NCBI RefSeq assembly: GCF_900177705.1
Contig: NZ_FXBA01000008.1
Location: forward strand, 1 to 64,000
Direction: 5' to 3'
Length of the DNA stretch: 64,000 nucleotides
Source: Fibrobacter sp. UWB15
GTDB lineage: Bacteria; Fibrobacterota; Fibrobacteria; Fibrobacterales; Fibrobacteraceae
Part shown: piece after piece, positions 52,206 through 61,151 of the stretch
How the letters are laid out: each line of letters begins with the position of its first letter
Numbering within the stretch: position 1 is the first letter of the stretch
The notes under the pieces: generated by a model
Database searches by the model: none
What the model was told of the DNA's origin: nothing
The model's input: the letters and a program-made list of their open reading frames with translations, nothing else
Position numbers and translations under genes: made by a program

Positions 52206-54248
52206 TTACACCCTTATCCACTTCTGCAAAATTTTTGCAAGTTCCTTAAAGTCCAGCGGCTTGGAGATATGGTCGTTCATGCCGACTTCCTTCGCCTTGC
52301 GGATATCGTCGGCAAAGGCGTTCGCGGTCATCGCCACGATGGGGATTCTCCTTGCATAGGTCGTCATGGCCCTGATGACCGCAGTCGCCTGGTAGCCGTC
52401 CATGTTGGGCATCTGGATGTCCATGAATACCAGGTCGAATTCACCCTCGCTACTGTCCGCCATCCGTTCCACGGCCGCTGCGCCATCCATGACCCATTCT
52501 ATTTCGAGCCCCGTCATCTGCAGCACGTTCTTCGCAATTTCCGCATTGACCGGGTGGTCTTCCACCAGCAAGATGCGCTTGCCCTCGAACTTGAGGTCTT
52601 CCAGATTCTTGAGCGGGTCTTCCTTGTGGGCTTCCGCATTCTGCACGTCCACAAATTTCAGGTAGACGGTAACAGCAAAGCGCGACCCTTCCCCGGGCTT
52701 GCTTTTCACCTGGATGTCGCCACCCATCATGCGCACCAGGCTCTGCGAGATTGTCATACCGAGCCCCGTTCCCTGTATGGCGGCAGTCTTCTTGTCGTTT
52801 GCGCGCGTAAACGGTTCGAACAGGTGCTTCTGGAATTCCTCTGTCATGCCGATGCCGTTGTCTTCAAAGACAAATTCGTAGCAAGCGACACCATGGGCGT
52901 TGGTGGGCCTTTCCGCCACCGTGAGCGAGATGGTCCCGCCATCGGGAGTGTACTTGATAGCATTGCTCATCAGGTTCACGAACACCTGCTGGATGCGGTG
53001 GCTGTCGCCGATGACATTTTCGTGGATTACGTCCGCAATGTCAACCTTCAGGGTGTGGCGGTGGCTTTCGAGCTGAGCCTTGGTCATGGCAAGCAGCGTG
53101 TCCACGAGTTCCGAGAGGTTGAAGTTTTCCTCGTTCAGTTCCACCTTGCCCGACTCGATCTTGTTCATGTCGAGCACCTCGTTGATGAGCGAAAGCAGGT
53201 GGCTCGAGGCTTCCGAAATTTTCTTGAGGCAGTCTTCCACGCGTTCCCGGTCGTCCAGGTGGGCAGTCGCGATTGCCGTCATGCCGATAATCCCGTTCAT
53301 GGGCGTACGGATGTCGTGGCTCATGCTCGAAAGGAAGTCGCTTTTGGCCTTGCTGGTGGCGTTTGCCGTTTCAATGGCGTCGCGCAGCACCTGCTGTATT
53401 TCCTGGTCCTTGCGCACATCCTCGTCCACGTCCTTGAAACCCGCCACGATGCCGGTCTTGCCATTGGGGAGCTGCACCTGCGCAAACTCGATACGGTAGT
53501 ACCGTTCTTCGCTCCCGACGATGCGTTTGAACCCCACGCCGAACACCTTCTTGCTCGTAGTATTCGCCGTAATGTTTTCAAGCGTCAATTCCTTATTCAG
53601 GCGCTCCCTGTCCGACGGGGCAACATAGTTGTTGATGTAGTTCGCCTTGGCGTCTTCGTAGGTGAGCAGTTCCAGGGCCTCGTTGGTGGGCCTCGCGTGG
53701 ATGCTGCCATCGGAAGTATCGGCACGGAACAGCGAGAAACTCCCGGTCGCAATGTCGTTGATGAGCCATACGGCGTAGTACGCGCGGCTCAACGCATCGA
53801 TAACTGCAGTAAATACAGCCTTGTCCGCCTCCATCTGCACACGCTTTTCGGTAATGTCCGAAATGAACACGTAGAAAAGCCCGCCGTACACATCGGAGTT
53901 CACATAATGGCCGTAGTCGTCGAGCCAGCGTATCTTGCCGTCCTTGCGGACAATTCGGTATTCCACGTAGTCCAGGTTGCCTTGGCTCTTTTCGATCTGG
54001 TCCACAATGGAGCCGGAGACCTTCTCGTAGTCGTCTGGGTAGAGCATCCCCTTGAAGGTATAGCCCGTAAGTTCCTTGAATTCTTCGAGCGTCTCGCAGC
54101 CGAAAATCTTGAACACGGCCTTGTTCGCGTAAAGCAGTTCCTCGTTACCTGTCGCCTTGTAAATAAAAAAGCCACCCGGCATATCTTCGCCGATCTGCTC
54201 GATAACTTGCAAAGCCTGTTCGCTCAGGGGAAGGTGTCGACCGAACAT
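52206..54248 (-). CDS. soluble PAS-hybrid histidine kinase
   Basis: A 680-residue cytoplasmic kinase with no membrane helix. PAS 1 (about 15-135, ending ISDITEKR), a second PAS-like region (145-280), HisKA with SMSHDIRTP (His311), HATPase (NLMSNAIKY, DNGIGM, GTGLGM; about 400-530) and a receiver (555-680, Asp610 in VFMDIQMPNM). First gene of the minus-strand kinase operon, divergent from the REC-EAL gene across 123 AT-rich bases. Confidence 0.92.
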   Translation of the reverse strand: MFGRHLPLSEQALQVIEQIGEDMPGGFFIYKATGNEELLYANKAVFKIFGCETLEEFKELTGYTFKGMLYPDDYEKVSGSIVDQIEKSQGNLDYVEYRIVRKDGKIRWLDDYGHYVNSDVYGGLFYVFISDITEKRVQMEADKAVFTAVIDALSRAYYAVWLINDIATGSFSLFRADTSDGSIHARPTNEALELLTYEDAKANYINNYVAPSDRERLNKELTLENITANTTSKKVFGVGFKRIVGSEERYYRIEFAQVQLPNGKTGIVAGFKDVDEDVRKDQEIQQVLRDAIETANATSKAKSDFLSSMSHDIRTPMNGIIGMTAIATAHLDDRERVEDCLKKISEASSHLLSLINEVLDMNKIESGKVELNEENFNLSELVDTLLAMTKAQLESHRHTLKVDIADVIHENVIGDSHRIQQVFVNLMSNAIKYTPDGGTISLTVAERPTNAHGVACYEFVFEDNGIGMTEEFQKHLFEPFTRANDKKTAAIQGTGLGMTISQSLVRMMGGDIQVKSKPGEGSRFAVTVYLKFVDVQNAEAHKEDPLKNLEDLKFEGKRILLVEDHPVNAEIAKNVLQMTGLEIEWVMDGAAAVERMADSSEGEFDLVFMDIQMPNMDGYQATAVIRAMTTYARRIPIVAMTANAFADDIRKAKEVGMNDHISKPLDFKELAKILQKWIRV

Positions 54249-54371
54249 GGGGACCTCGTATTCTGGTAATTCTCTTTTAAAGATATCTAAAAAAACGCTT
54301 TGTTGCGCGAAACCGTACCTTTTTATTTCTTTTTACATATATTTATTCACGGATAAAAGGAGTTTTCTCCA

Positions 54372-56075
54372 ATGAAAAAACTACGCCAGATCACTACTAT
54401 CAAAAGACACGTCCTTATCGTAGACGACGAGGTGGTAAACCGCGAAATCCTGGGTAATATCCTTTCCGTGAACTACGACGTCGAATATGCCAACAACGCC
54501 AAGGATGCTCTCGCAGCACTCTCCAGACAAGACAAGCGGTTTTCGCTTATCCTATTGGACCTGCTCATGCCCGTGATGGACGGGTTTGAATTCCTGAAAA
54601 AAAGAGAAACCACCGAAACACTCAAGCGCATTCCGGTCATCGTGATGACCTCCGAAAAGGAATCCGAAGTCCGCAGCCTCAAACTGGGCGCCGCCGACTT
54701 TATCGCCAAACCCTTCGACATGCCCGAGGTGGTTCTCACCCGCTGCGAAAGAATCATCAAACTCTTCGAAGACCAGGACATTATCCGCCAGACGGAGCGC
54801 GATCATATTTCCGGCCTCTACACCAAGGACTACTTCTTTGAATACATCCGCCAGATAGAACTGTGGAGCAGGGACATCCCGCGCGACGCAATCGTATTTG
54901 ACATCGAACAGTTCCACCTGGTGAACGAGTTCTGCGGAAGGGACTTTGGCGACCACCTGCTTGCAGAAATCGGTAGCGCGCTCAAGAATGAACTCGCCCC
55001 CATGAACGCCATCGCCTGCCGTGCAGACGCAGACACCTTCTATATCTTTGCGACGCACCAGGAAAATTACGACAACATCCGCAACATAGTCCAGGGAATC
55101 CTTACAGAATTTTTCGAGGTAAACCACATCCGCGTACGCTGCGGCCTATGGGAAAACGTGGATCGCAACGTGGAAATCGAGGCCTGGTTTGACCGCGCAA
55201 AAGCCGCCTGCGACAAGAACCGTGGCGATCTAAGCCAGTCGTTCACCCGCTACAACAACGAGATGCATTCCCGCTACATGTTCGAGGAAACACTCATCCG
55301 CGACTTGCAAAGCGCCATAGACAACAAGAACCTGGTTGTCTATTACCAGCCCAAGTTTAACATCGAAGGTGACATTCCGCGACTCACCAGCGCCGAAGCC
55401 CTTATCCGCTGGATACATCCGACGCTCGGATTCATTAGCCCGGGCGACTTTATTCCGCTGTTCGAAGGGAACGGGCTTATACAAAAAGTAGACAACTTTG
55501 TCTGGAATGAGGTCGCCAAACAAATCCGGAAATGGAAGGACGAATTCGGCGTAACGGTGCCTGTTTCCGTGAACGTGTCCCGCATCGACATCCTGGATCC
55601 GGAACTGGAAACGAAGTTCCTGCGGCTCCTCGATGAAAACGGCCTTTCCCCGGAAGAATACATGCTCGAAGTGACCGAGAGCGCCTACTGCGAAAACATG
55701 GAGCGCCTTATCGAAGTCATCAAGAACTTGCGCAAGAAGGGATTCCGCATCGAGATGGACGATTTCGGCGCCGGATATTCTTCGCTGAATATGATCACAA
55801 CGCTCCCCATCGACATCCTGAAAATCGACATGTCGTTCGTGCGCAACATGGAAAAGGACGAACGCAACCTGAAACTCGTGGAACTGGTAGCGGGCATTGC
55901 GAAATTCCTCAAGATTCCTGCCGTAGCGGAAGGCGTAGAAACGCAGTCGCAGCTCGATACCCTCAAGGGAATGGGCTGCCAGATTATCCAGGGATACTTC
56001 TTCTCGAAGCCGGTCCCGCCGAAGGACTTTGTACCCTTCATCGAAAAGGAACTTGAACGCCGGAGGGGCGCATGA
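54372..56075 (+). CDS. receiver-GGDEF(degenerate)-EAL protein
   Basis: A 567-residue response regulator that probably degrades c-di-GMP. Receiver domain 10-130 with intact DDE pair, Asp63 in LILLDLLMP and Lys in IAKPF; GGDEF-like fold 140-295 with the signature reduced to ADADTF, so not a cyclase; EAL domain 305-560 with SAEALIRW, VNVSR, EVTES, MDDFGAGYSS, KIDMSF and EGVET intact. AAGGAG nine bases before the ATG lies in a tiny GGAG/CTCC hairpin. Divergent from the three kinases, it is their likely output. Confidence 0.92.
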   Translation: MKKLRQITTIKRHVLIVDDEVVNREILGNILSVNYDVEYANNAKDALAALSRQDKRFSLILLDLLMPVMDGFEFLKKRETTETLKRIPVIVMTSEKESEVRSLKLGAADFIAKPFDMPEVVLTRCERIIKLFEDQDIIRQTERDHISGLYTKDYFFEYIRQIELWSRDIPRDAIVFDIEQFHLVNEFCGRDFGDHLLAEIGSALKNELAPMNAIACRADADTFYIFATHQENYDNIRNIVQGILTEFFEVNHIRVRCGLWENVDRNVEIEAWFDRAKAACDKNRGDLSQSFTRYNNEMHSRYMFEETLIRDLQSAIDNKNLVVYYQPKFNIEGDIPRLTSAEALIRWIHPTLGFISPGDFIPLFEGNGLIQKVDNFVWNEVAKQIRKWKDEFGVTVPVSVNVSRIDILDPELETKFLRLLDENGLSPEEYMLEVTESAYCENMERLIEVIKNLRKKGFRIEMDDFGAGYSSLNMITTLPIDILKIDMSFVRNMEKDERNLKLVELVAGIAKFLKIPAVAEGVETQSQLDTLKGMGCQIIQGYFFSKPVPPKDFVPFIEKELERRRGA

Positions 56076-56416
56076 TTACCATCGAAAAACTGAACACTTT
56101 TGGGGCAAATACCGCCGAGGGGCTTGCACGCTGCTTCGGGAACGAGGCGCTGTACCTGAAACTCGTGGCGACCATTCCCGGCGAGGGCAACTTCGACAAG
56201 CTCAAGGATTCTATTGCCGCGAAAGACCTGAATGCCGCCTTCGAGGCAGCCCATGCGCTGAAGGGTGTCCTCGGCAACCTCTCGCTCACGCCGCTCTACA
56301 CGCCGGTTGTAGAAATTACCGAATTGCTCCGCAACAATACCGACATGGATTACAAAAGCCTGCTCGATACCATCCTCGAAAAGAAGGACGAACTCGGCAG
56401 GCTTTGCGCGGAATAA
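56072..56416 (+). CDS. histidine phosphotransfer (Hpt) protein
   Basis: A 114-residue all-helical protein with the Hpt motif AAHALKGVLGNL (phosphorylated His61). Its ATG overlaps the EAL gene stop (ATGA), so it is made together with the response regulator. It probably shuttles phosphate from the receiver domains of the divergent hybrid kinases to the receiver of the EAL protein, completing a four-step relay; that route is inferred from neighbourhood. Confidence 0.88.
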   Translation: MITIEKLNTFGANTAEGLARCFGNEALYLKLVATIPGEGNFDKLKDSIAAKDLNAAFEAAHALKGVLGNLSLTPLYTPVVEITELLRNNTDMDYKSLLDTILEKKDELGRLCAE

Positions 56417-56424
56417 TTTTTCTT

Positions 56425-58794
56425 TTAGAACCTACCCACGGTAATGCCCGAGTAGAATCCGGGCCAGAAACGGCCTTTATGCTTTTCGCTACCAAAGTCG
56501 TCGTGGTAGTTGTTCCAAGGTTTTGGCCAAAGCTTGTCCGCATAGCCAAGCGTCACCACATTCAGCGTACCGCCTACCGCAAGGCCGACACCCGGGAACA
56601 GTTTGTGCACAAAGCCTAAACGCAGGCGGTGGTGGTAATTTTCATTCGTATCGTCGCTGAACGAGACAGCTTCGTGGGCGTTCAGGAGCATGTATTCCAA
56701 TTCAAAGTGGTTACCGTACTTGCCGAACTGCGTACCGATACCATATCCGCTTTCGTAGCGGTCTTCAAAGTGCTTGAATCCGTTACCCTTTTCGAAGGGG
56801 CGGGCCACTTGGAATGCCGTGTAGAAATAAGCCGTACCCAAGTGGAGTGAAAGATCCAGAGCTCCCATTTCGTTCAAGGAGGTGGTAGCAGACCATACAC
56901 CGTTACCGACCACGCTAATAAAGCCCACCGGAGTCTTTTCGCATTGCCCGCACACGTTCACAAAACCTACCTGGCGACCCTCGGACTTGGTAGCGACATT
57001 CACGTAACCCACCTGCGTGCCGCCCTCCCAAGCCGACACATTTACAAAGCCCACGCCTACACGGGAATTGACCGCCACGTTCGTAAAGCCGACTTGAACG
57101 TCGTTGTCTTTTGCCACATTGACAAAGCCCACTTGAACATCGGCATTCTTAGCTGCATCGACAAAGCCCACCTGTACCTTGGAGCCAACACTCGCGTTCA
57201 CAAAGCCAACATGAGTTCCGCTGTATTCAGAAGCGTTTACAAAACCCAGTTGTAAATAGCGCATGGTATCGAGAGCGGCATTCACAAAACCGATTTGCGC
57301 CGCTTCGGATTTTTCAGACGCCCAGTTGATATAGGACAGCTGCAGACCATCGACACTTTCGGCATAGTTCACGGTACCCGAAATCTGCGCACCGTCGATA
57401 TTTTCGTTCGCGATATTCAAGAGGCCCGTTACCTGAAAGCCACGCATATCCTTGTCGGCGCTGTTCACGAACAAGCTCACCTGCGAACCGACCATGTAGT
57501 CTTTCGTCTTGGTGGCAAAGAGGCCCAATTGCACGCCCTTGCGCGGGTCATTGTCGCGATCGTAAAAACCAAACGTCGTGCGAGAAACTCCGTTGCGGTC
57601 AAGCGAATCTAGGGAGCATTTTGCCGTATCGCCATTAGCGCAAGAACGTTCGCTCTTGATTTCGCCGCGAAGAGCCGTCTTTTCGACAGCGACCGCCGTG
57701 AACTGCTTTTTGCCGAGACGCGCACGGTTGTTGTCATAAAGCGTGATCGATGCTTCCTTATATTCGGCAGGGCGTTCCAAGCGTACGCTGTACTTGCCGG
57801 CAGGGAACCCGAGGCTCATGGCGCGACCAGATTTCTTGTAAAGTTCGGCGACAAGTTCACCCTTTTCGTCGCGAATGAACAAGTGACCGTCTACATCTTC
57901 GTCCAAGTCGAGGCCTGCGCTCGTGCTGCGCAAATCGGTCATGACCACGTCACCGGTGCCCGCCAAGTTCATGTCGCGGCTGGGATGCTGGGCGCCACCC
58001 ATTGTGGCTTCGGTCTTCTGCAAAGTTTCATTGAAGGCAAACTGGTAAGCTTCAGAAAGAGTCACCTTGCCGTCACCGCTTACGTCGCCCGCGCCGCGAA
58101 GGCCGCTCACCAGCGAATGCGTAAAGAAGGAACCCTTGAGTTTGTCGCTTTCCTGGCTCGACTCATCTTGAGTGCTGCTGGTGATAAAGGCGTAGCCTTT
58201 CATGTCGCTGCTTTTGTCGACCATGAACGCAGGGACAGCGACACCGCCCTTCGCGCGGGTAATGGCTCCCGAGCCGCAAGCGTCAATTACGGCGATTTTC
58301 ACATCGGCATGCAAGGCATCCACACGCTTGCGGAATTCTTTCCAGCTGTATATTTCTTCACCCAGACGCAGGCCCTTTTCGTCGGCGTGGCCACTGTAAT
58401 ATACCAACACTTCTTCGCGGGAATTGACATCTGCCGCCTTGGCAGACCTTGCAGCCTGCAACTTTTTATCGAGAGCATCCAGCTGACTTTGCAACGAGGC
58501 AACGCTGGGTTCTGTCACGCGGTACACATTCTGCTTAGCCACTCCGCCCATTTGCGAAAGCACATTGGCGAACGCGCGGGCATCGCTTTCGGCATAGCGC
58601 AGCACCGGGCGGCCCTTACCGCCGTTATTCGCACTCACCGCGAACACGTAACGGTTAATCGCGATCTCGCCGGAATTCGCAGCGGCATGGGCATTGCTTG
58701 CAGCCGCCAAAATCGCCACCAGGCACACCAGGCAGAAAATGGCCGAGCCCGACAAAAAATCGCAGAATAAAATTTTACCCAAAATCTTTTTCAT
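56425..58794 (-). CDS. exported caspase-like protease with EF-hand, surface repeats and barrel-like end
   Basis: A 789-residue exported protein. The ATG at 58794 follows GGGGGAG and lies ten bases after the anti-sigma-like gene. Signal peptide about 1-39; caspase (C14-like) domain about 45-290 with His136 in VYYSGHAD and Cys173 in VIDACGSG; inside it GDVSGDGKVTLSE (237-248) is a perfect EF-hand-type calcium loop. A small beta domain (295-380) follows. From about 420 to 630 there are some 13 repeats of 15-16 residues of the type QVGFVNVAKDND, like the repeats of LA_2272-type surface proteins. The last 150 residues look like outer-membrane strands ending in GITVGRF. Third gene of the sigma factor operon. 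Confidence 0.85.
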   Translation of the reverse strand: MKKILGKILFCDFLSGSAIFCLVCLVAILAAASNAHAAANSGEIAINRYVFAVSANNGGKGRPVLRYAESDARAFANVLSQMGGVAKQNVYRVTEPSVASLQSQLDALDKKLQAARSAKAADVNSREEVLVYYSGHADEKGLRLGEEIYSWKEFRKRVDALHADVKIAVIDACGSGAITRAKGGVAVPAFMVDKSSDMKGYAFITSSTQDESSQESDKLKGSFFTHSLVSGLRGAGDVSGDGKVTLSEAYQFAFNETLQKTEATMGGAQHPSRDMNLAGTGDVVMTDLRSTSAGLDLDEDVDGHLFIRDEKGELVAELYKKSGRAMSLGFPAGKYSVRLERPAEYKEASITLYDNNRARLGKKQFTAVAVEKTALRGEIKSERSCANGDTAKCSLDSLDRNGVSRTTFGFYDRDNDPRKGVQLGLFATKTKDYMVGSQVSLFVNSADKDMRGFQVTGLLNIANENIDGAQISGTVNYAESVDGLQLSYINWASEKSEAAQIGFVNAALDTMRYLQLGFVNASEYSGTHVGFVNASVGSKVQVGFVDAAKNADVQVGFVNVAKDNDVQVGFTNVAVNSRVGVGFVNVSAWEGGTQVGYVNVATKSEGRQVGFVNVCGQCEKTPVGFISVVGNGVWSATTSLNEMGALDLSLHLGTAYFYTAFQVARPFEKGNGFKHFEDRYESGYGIGTQFGKYGNHFELEYMLLNAHEAVSFSDDTNENYHHRLRLGFVHKLFPGVGLAVGGTLNVVTLGYADKLWPKPWNNYHDDFGSEKHKGRFWPGFYSGITVGRF

Positions 58795-58804
58795 TTTCTC
58801 CCCC

Positions 58805-59578
58805 TTATTTCCCAACTTTGCGGAGCGTAAACGAAACGTTTTCTACACCGGTCTGCTTCAGGCTCTTGTCAATATCGTTGCCGTCAATTTCAAAAGAATT
58901 CTGCGATGTGAGCAAGAAGAACTTTTCGAATTTCGGAGCGTTATCAAGTTTGTAGGCAAACGGAAGCGTCGTCATTTTGCCGGGTTCCAGTTCAATAGCC
59001 TTATTGCCCTCGCCCATGTGCATGGTAATGGTTCCATTGCCGTCCATGCTAAAAAGCATGCCGAAGCACTTTTGCGGAACACGGTAACGCAACTGGATTT
59101 CGTCGCCTTCGTGGGCATCGCCCAGGTTCACCATTTGCACGGCGCTGTCACCCGTCTTTTTCCAGACTTCCAAAGAAGCCTGCATACCCTTGATTCGCGT
59201 GCCGTCATCTACATCGGCCATGGCAACTTGCATCGAAGCGGAATCGCGGTCATAAGTGGCATCATCGCGATTCAGCACCACCATAGAAAACACACCCAGC
59301 GCAATCACCAACGCAGCAGCCACCTTGAGCCACCTTACAGAAACGACATTGTGTTCGTCATTGGCAGATTGTTCCGCGGCAGCCATTTTCGCATCTAGAG
59401 CCACAAACGGATTTTCCGCCACAAAGCGCTTGCCCTGCAGGCGCATTTCAGCCACGCGGGCAGCAAAGATTTCGTCGCTCAATTCGCGTTCCTGGAGTTC
59501 ACGCATTTCTTTTTCGGAGAGTTCCCCGAGCAGATAGCGTTCCAGCTTGAAATCGGAAATTTTATTGACAGATGTCAT
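58805..59578 (-). CDS. membrane anti-sigma-like protein with DUF4384-like periplasmic domain
   Basis: A 257-residue single-pass protein. The cytoplasmic part (1-80; KLERYLLGELSEKEMRELQER) has the LGELSEKE look of anti-sigma N-termini but no zinc-binding His/Cys cluster. A membrane helix spans about 84-101. The periplasmic part (105-257) has GDEIQLRYRVPQKCFGMLFSMDGNGTI and LPFAYKLDNAPKFEKFFLLTS, resembling DUF4384, a domain often found beside or within caspase-like proteins. Its ATG overlaps the sigma gene stop (ATGA). It probably holds the sigma factor until a periplasmic signal arrives. Confidence 0.75.
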   Translation of the reverse strand: MTSVNKISDFKLERYLLGELSEKEMRELQERELSDEIFAARVAEMRLQGKRFVAENPFVALDAKMAAAEQSANDEHNVVSVRWLKVAAALVIALGVFSMVVLNRDDATYDRDSASMQVAMADVDDGTRIKGMQASLEVWKKTGDSAVQMVNLGDAHEGDEIQLRYRVPQKCFGMLFSMDGNGTITMHMGEGNKAIELEPGKMTTLPFAYKLDNAPKFEKFFLLTSQNSFEIDGNDIDKSLKQTGVENVSFTLRKVGK

Positions 59579-60078
59579 CTTTCAACCTCCAGATTCTTGA
59601 TCTTGGCTTGCAGGGTACGCAAACGCTTACGCACGCCACTCACCGATAGTCCAACAGTTTCAGCAGTTTCTTCGAGCGTCATGCCGTCTACATAATGTAG
59701 CGTCGCAATCGTGCGGGTCGATTCCTGCTCCTTCGAGAAAATCTTTGCCAAAAGGCCCCTGGCCTCGATTCCGTCATCTTCTTCGGCGCAGGCGATGGTG
59801 AGCAAGAGTTCGCTCGAATCTACATCTAGCCCGCGGCGCTTTTTGTCGCGAATGCGGTTCAGGCAGAGCCTGGTCGCCGTATTCCACAACAAGCTCGACG
59901 GTTGCGAAAGATCCAAGGCATCCATGCGTTCGTATACGCGCAAAAACACGTTTTGCACCATATCCTTCGCCTCGGCATCGTCCTTGAGCAAAAAGACACA
60001 GCGTCTGTAAACCATCGGGGCATATGCCTCGTACAGTTTCGAAAAAGCCATGCGGTCAAGGAGATTTTTCCCGTTCAT
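59575..60078 (-). CDS. ECF-type RNA polymerase sigma factor
   Basis: A 167-residue extracytoplasmic-function sigma factor: region 2 about 10-75 (FSKLYEAYAPMVYRRCVFLL, AKDMVQNVFLRVYERMD) and region 4 about 105-165 (ATLHYVDGMTLEETAETVGLSVSGVRKRL, a clear helix-turn-helix). It heads the operon with the membrane anti-sigma-like protein and the caspase-like protein. The ATG at 60078 touches the bipartite upstream motif; if that motif is a promoter, translation more likely starts at the ATG at 60051 (MAFSKLYEAY) or the message is leaderless. Confidence 0.92.
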   Translation of the reverse strand: MNGKNLLDRMAFSKLYEAYAPMVYRRCVFLLKDDAEAKDMVQNVFLRVYERMDALDLSQPSSLLWNTATRLCLNRIRDKKRRGLDVDSSELLLTIACAEEDDGIEARGLLAKIFSKEQESTRTIATLHYVDGMTLEETAETVGLSVSGVRKRLRTLQAKIKNLEVER

Positions 60079-60079
60079 A

Positions 60080-60114
60080 CCATTGTAACACTGGAGAATA
60101 TTAAAAGTGTCACC
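60080..60114 (-). promoter_or_regulatory. GGTGACAC-N15-GTGTTACAATGG motif before the sigma/caspase operon
   Basis: On the minus strand GGTGACAC (60114-60107), 15 bases, GTGTTACAATGG (60091-60080), one base before the annotated-type ATG. It shares its first ten bases (GGTGACACTT) with the DUF3450 site and its last twelve with the receptor site. It may be the sigma factor's own promoter. Confidence 0.5.
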
Positions 60115-60130
60115 GCAAATTTAAAAAAAA

Positions 60131-60164
60131 TAGTAGGAAGTAGGAAGTAGACAGTAGGCAGTGG
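60131..60164. repeat. heptad repeat, copy 5
   Basis: Units TAGTAGG, AAGTAGG, AAGTAGA, CAGTAGG, CAGTGG, in the space between the FKBP gene and the sigma operon. Same family and direction as the copies at 1537 and 37491. Confidence 0.75.
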
Positions 60165-60178
60165 TTGTAATAAAGTAA

Positions 60179-60196
60179 GCCCCGCTTGCGCGGGGC
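60179..60196 (-). terminator. GC-rich hairpin after the FKBP gene
   Basis: GCCCCGC and GCGGGGC pair perfectly around four bases, 29 bases after the FKBP stop on the minus strand. The trailing sequence (TTACTTTATT) is only moderately T-rich, so it is a plausible but not perfect terminator. Confidence 0.6.
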
Positions 60197-60224
60197 AATA
60201 AACGTATAATTATTTAGCAGTACG

Positions 60225-61151
60225 TTATTTCTTAGGGGCGGTTTTTGCCGCCTCGGCGGGCTTCGCTTCCGGCTTGGCAGCGGGTTTTGCCGCTTCGGCA
60301 GGCTTCGCTTCAGGCTTCTTTTCAGCAGGTTTTGCTTCAGCCTTCGGAGCAGCAGGGGCTGCAGGCGCCACGGCAGCGCTATCAATCGCGGGCACTTCGG
60401 CAAAAACCTTCAAAAGTTCCACTTCGAACACCAGCATCGCATTCGCCGGAATCATCGGAGGCACACCAGCTTCACCGTAGGCCAAGCCACTCGGAATCCA
60501 GGCCTTCACCTTGTCGCCTTCCTTCATGACCTGCAGCAAGTCCTGCCAGCCTTCAATCACGGCATCCACCGGAAATTCCAGCGGTTCGCCGCGCTTGACG
60601 CTATTGTCGAATTCCGTACCGTCCAGAAGTGCTCCAATATAGTGTACCTGCACCTTGTCGCCCATCTTGGGAGAAATGCCCGTACCGGCCTTAATCATCT
60701 TGTACTGCACACCCTTGGGAGTCTTCTTGACCGTAGAATCCTTGGCGTTCTCGGCAAAGAACTTGGCCTGTTCATCCAAAGCCTTCTGAGCTTGCGCCTT
60801 GTCGTCGGATTCCTTCTTCTTCTGCATCTGCAAAAGCAAGTCCTGCAAGGCAGATTCCGACGCAGAATCACTCATCAGCACGGTGCGGCTAGAATCCACC
60901 TGGTCCTTGATAGCGCCCATCAGCACCGAAATGTTCAAGTCCACATTGACATTCGCCACCGCCTTGCCCAAGTCCATACCCAGCGCATAGCTGTAGCGGT
61001 CAACGGGGTTGTTCAAATCCGGTTTCGACGAGTCCGCAACGGCCGTAGCAGCCACGGGAGCGGGGTCTACAGCGGGTTTTTCTCCGCCACCACAAGCGAC
61101 CAGCACCAAAGACAGTGCCAAAGAAGCCGAAAAATACTCAAAATTTTTCAT
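60225..61151 (-). CDS. FKBP-type peptidyl-prolyl isomerase lipoprotein
   Basis: A 308-residue exported prolyl isomerase and likely periplasmic chaperone. The ATG at 61151 gives a signal with lipobox LVAC (Cys19). An FkpA-type N-terminal dimerisation region (about 40-150: VDRYSYALGMDLGKAV and a coiled part) precedes the FKBP domain (155-250: GDKVQVHYIGALLDGTEFDNS, VIEGWQDLLQVMKEGDKV, IPSGLAYGEAGVPPMIPANAMLVFEVELL). A tail of about 50 residues of PAEAAKPAAKPEAKPA type follows and may contact the wall or envelope. Single gene. Confidence 0.9.
   Translation of the reverse strand: MKNFEYFSASLALSLVLVACGGGEKPAVDPAPVAATAVADSSKPDLNNPVDRYSYALGMDLGKAVANVNVDLNISVLMGAIKDQVDSSRTVLMSDSASESALQDLLLQMQKKKESDDKAQAQKALDEQAKFFAENAKDSTVKKTPKGVQYKMIKAGTGISPKMGDKVQVHYIGALLDGTEFDNSVKRGEPLEFPVDAVIEGWQDLLQVMKEGDKVKAWIPSGLAYGEAGVPPMIPANAMLVFEVELLKVFAEVPAIDSAAVAPAAPAAPKAEAKPAEKKPEAKPAEAAKPAAKPEAKPAEAAKTAPKK

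Noticed and set aside
49337-52249. Plus-strand open frame of 970 codons opposite the permease-kinase gene
   Set aside because: It is the antisense shadow of a gene with full domain evidence; its His/Arg-rich translation has no motif. The same holds for long antisense frames at 52182-54269, 44470-46101, 17395-18654 and 13630-15369 (minus).
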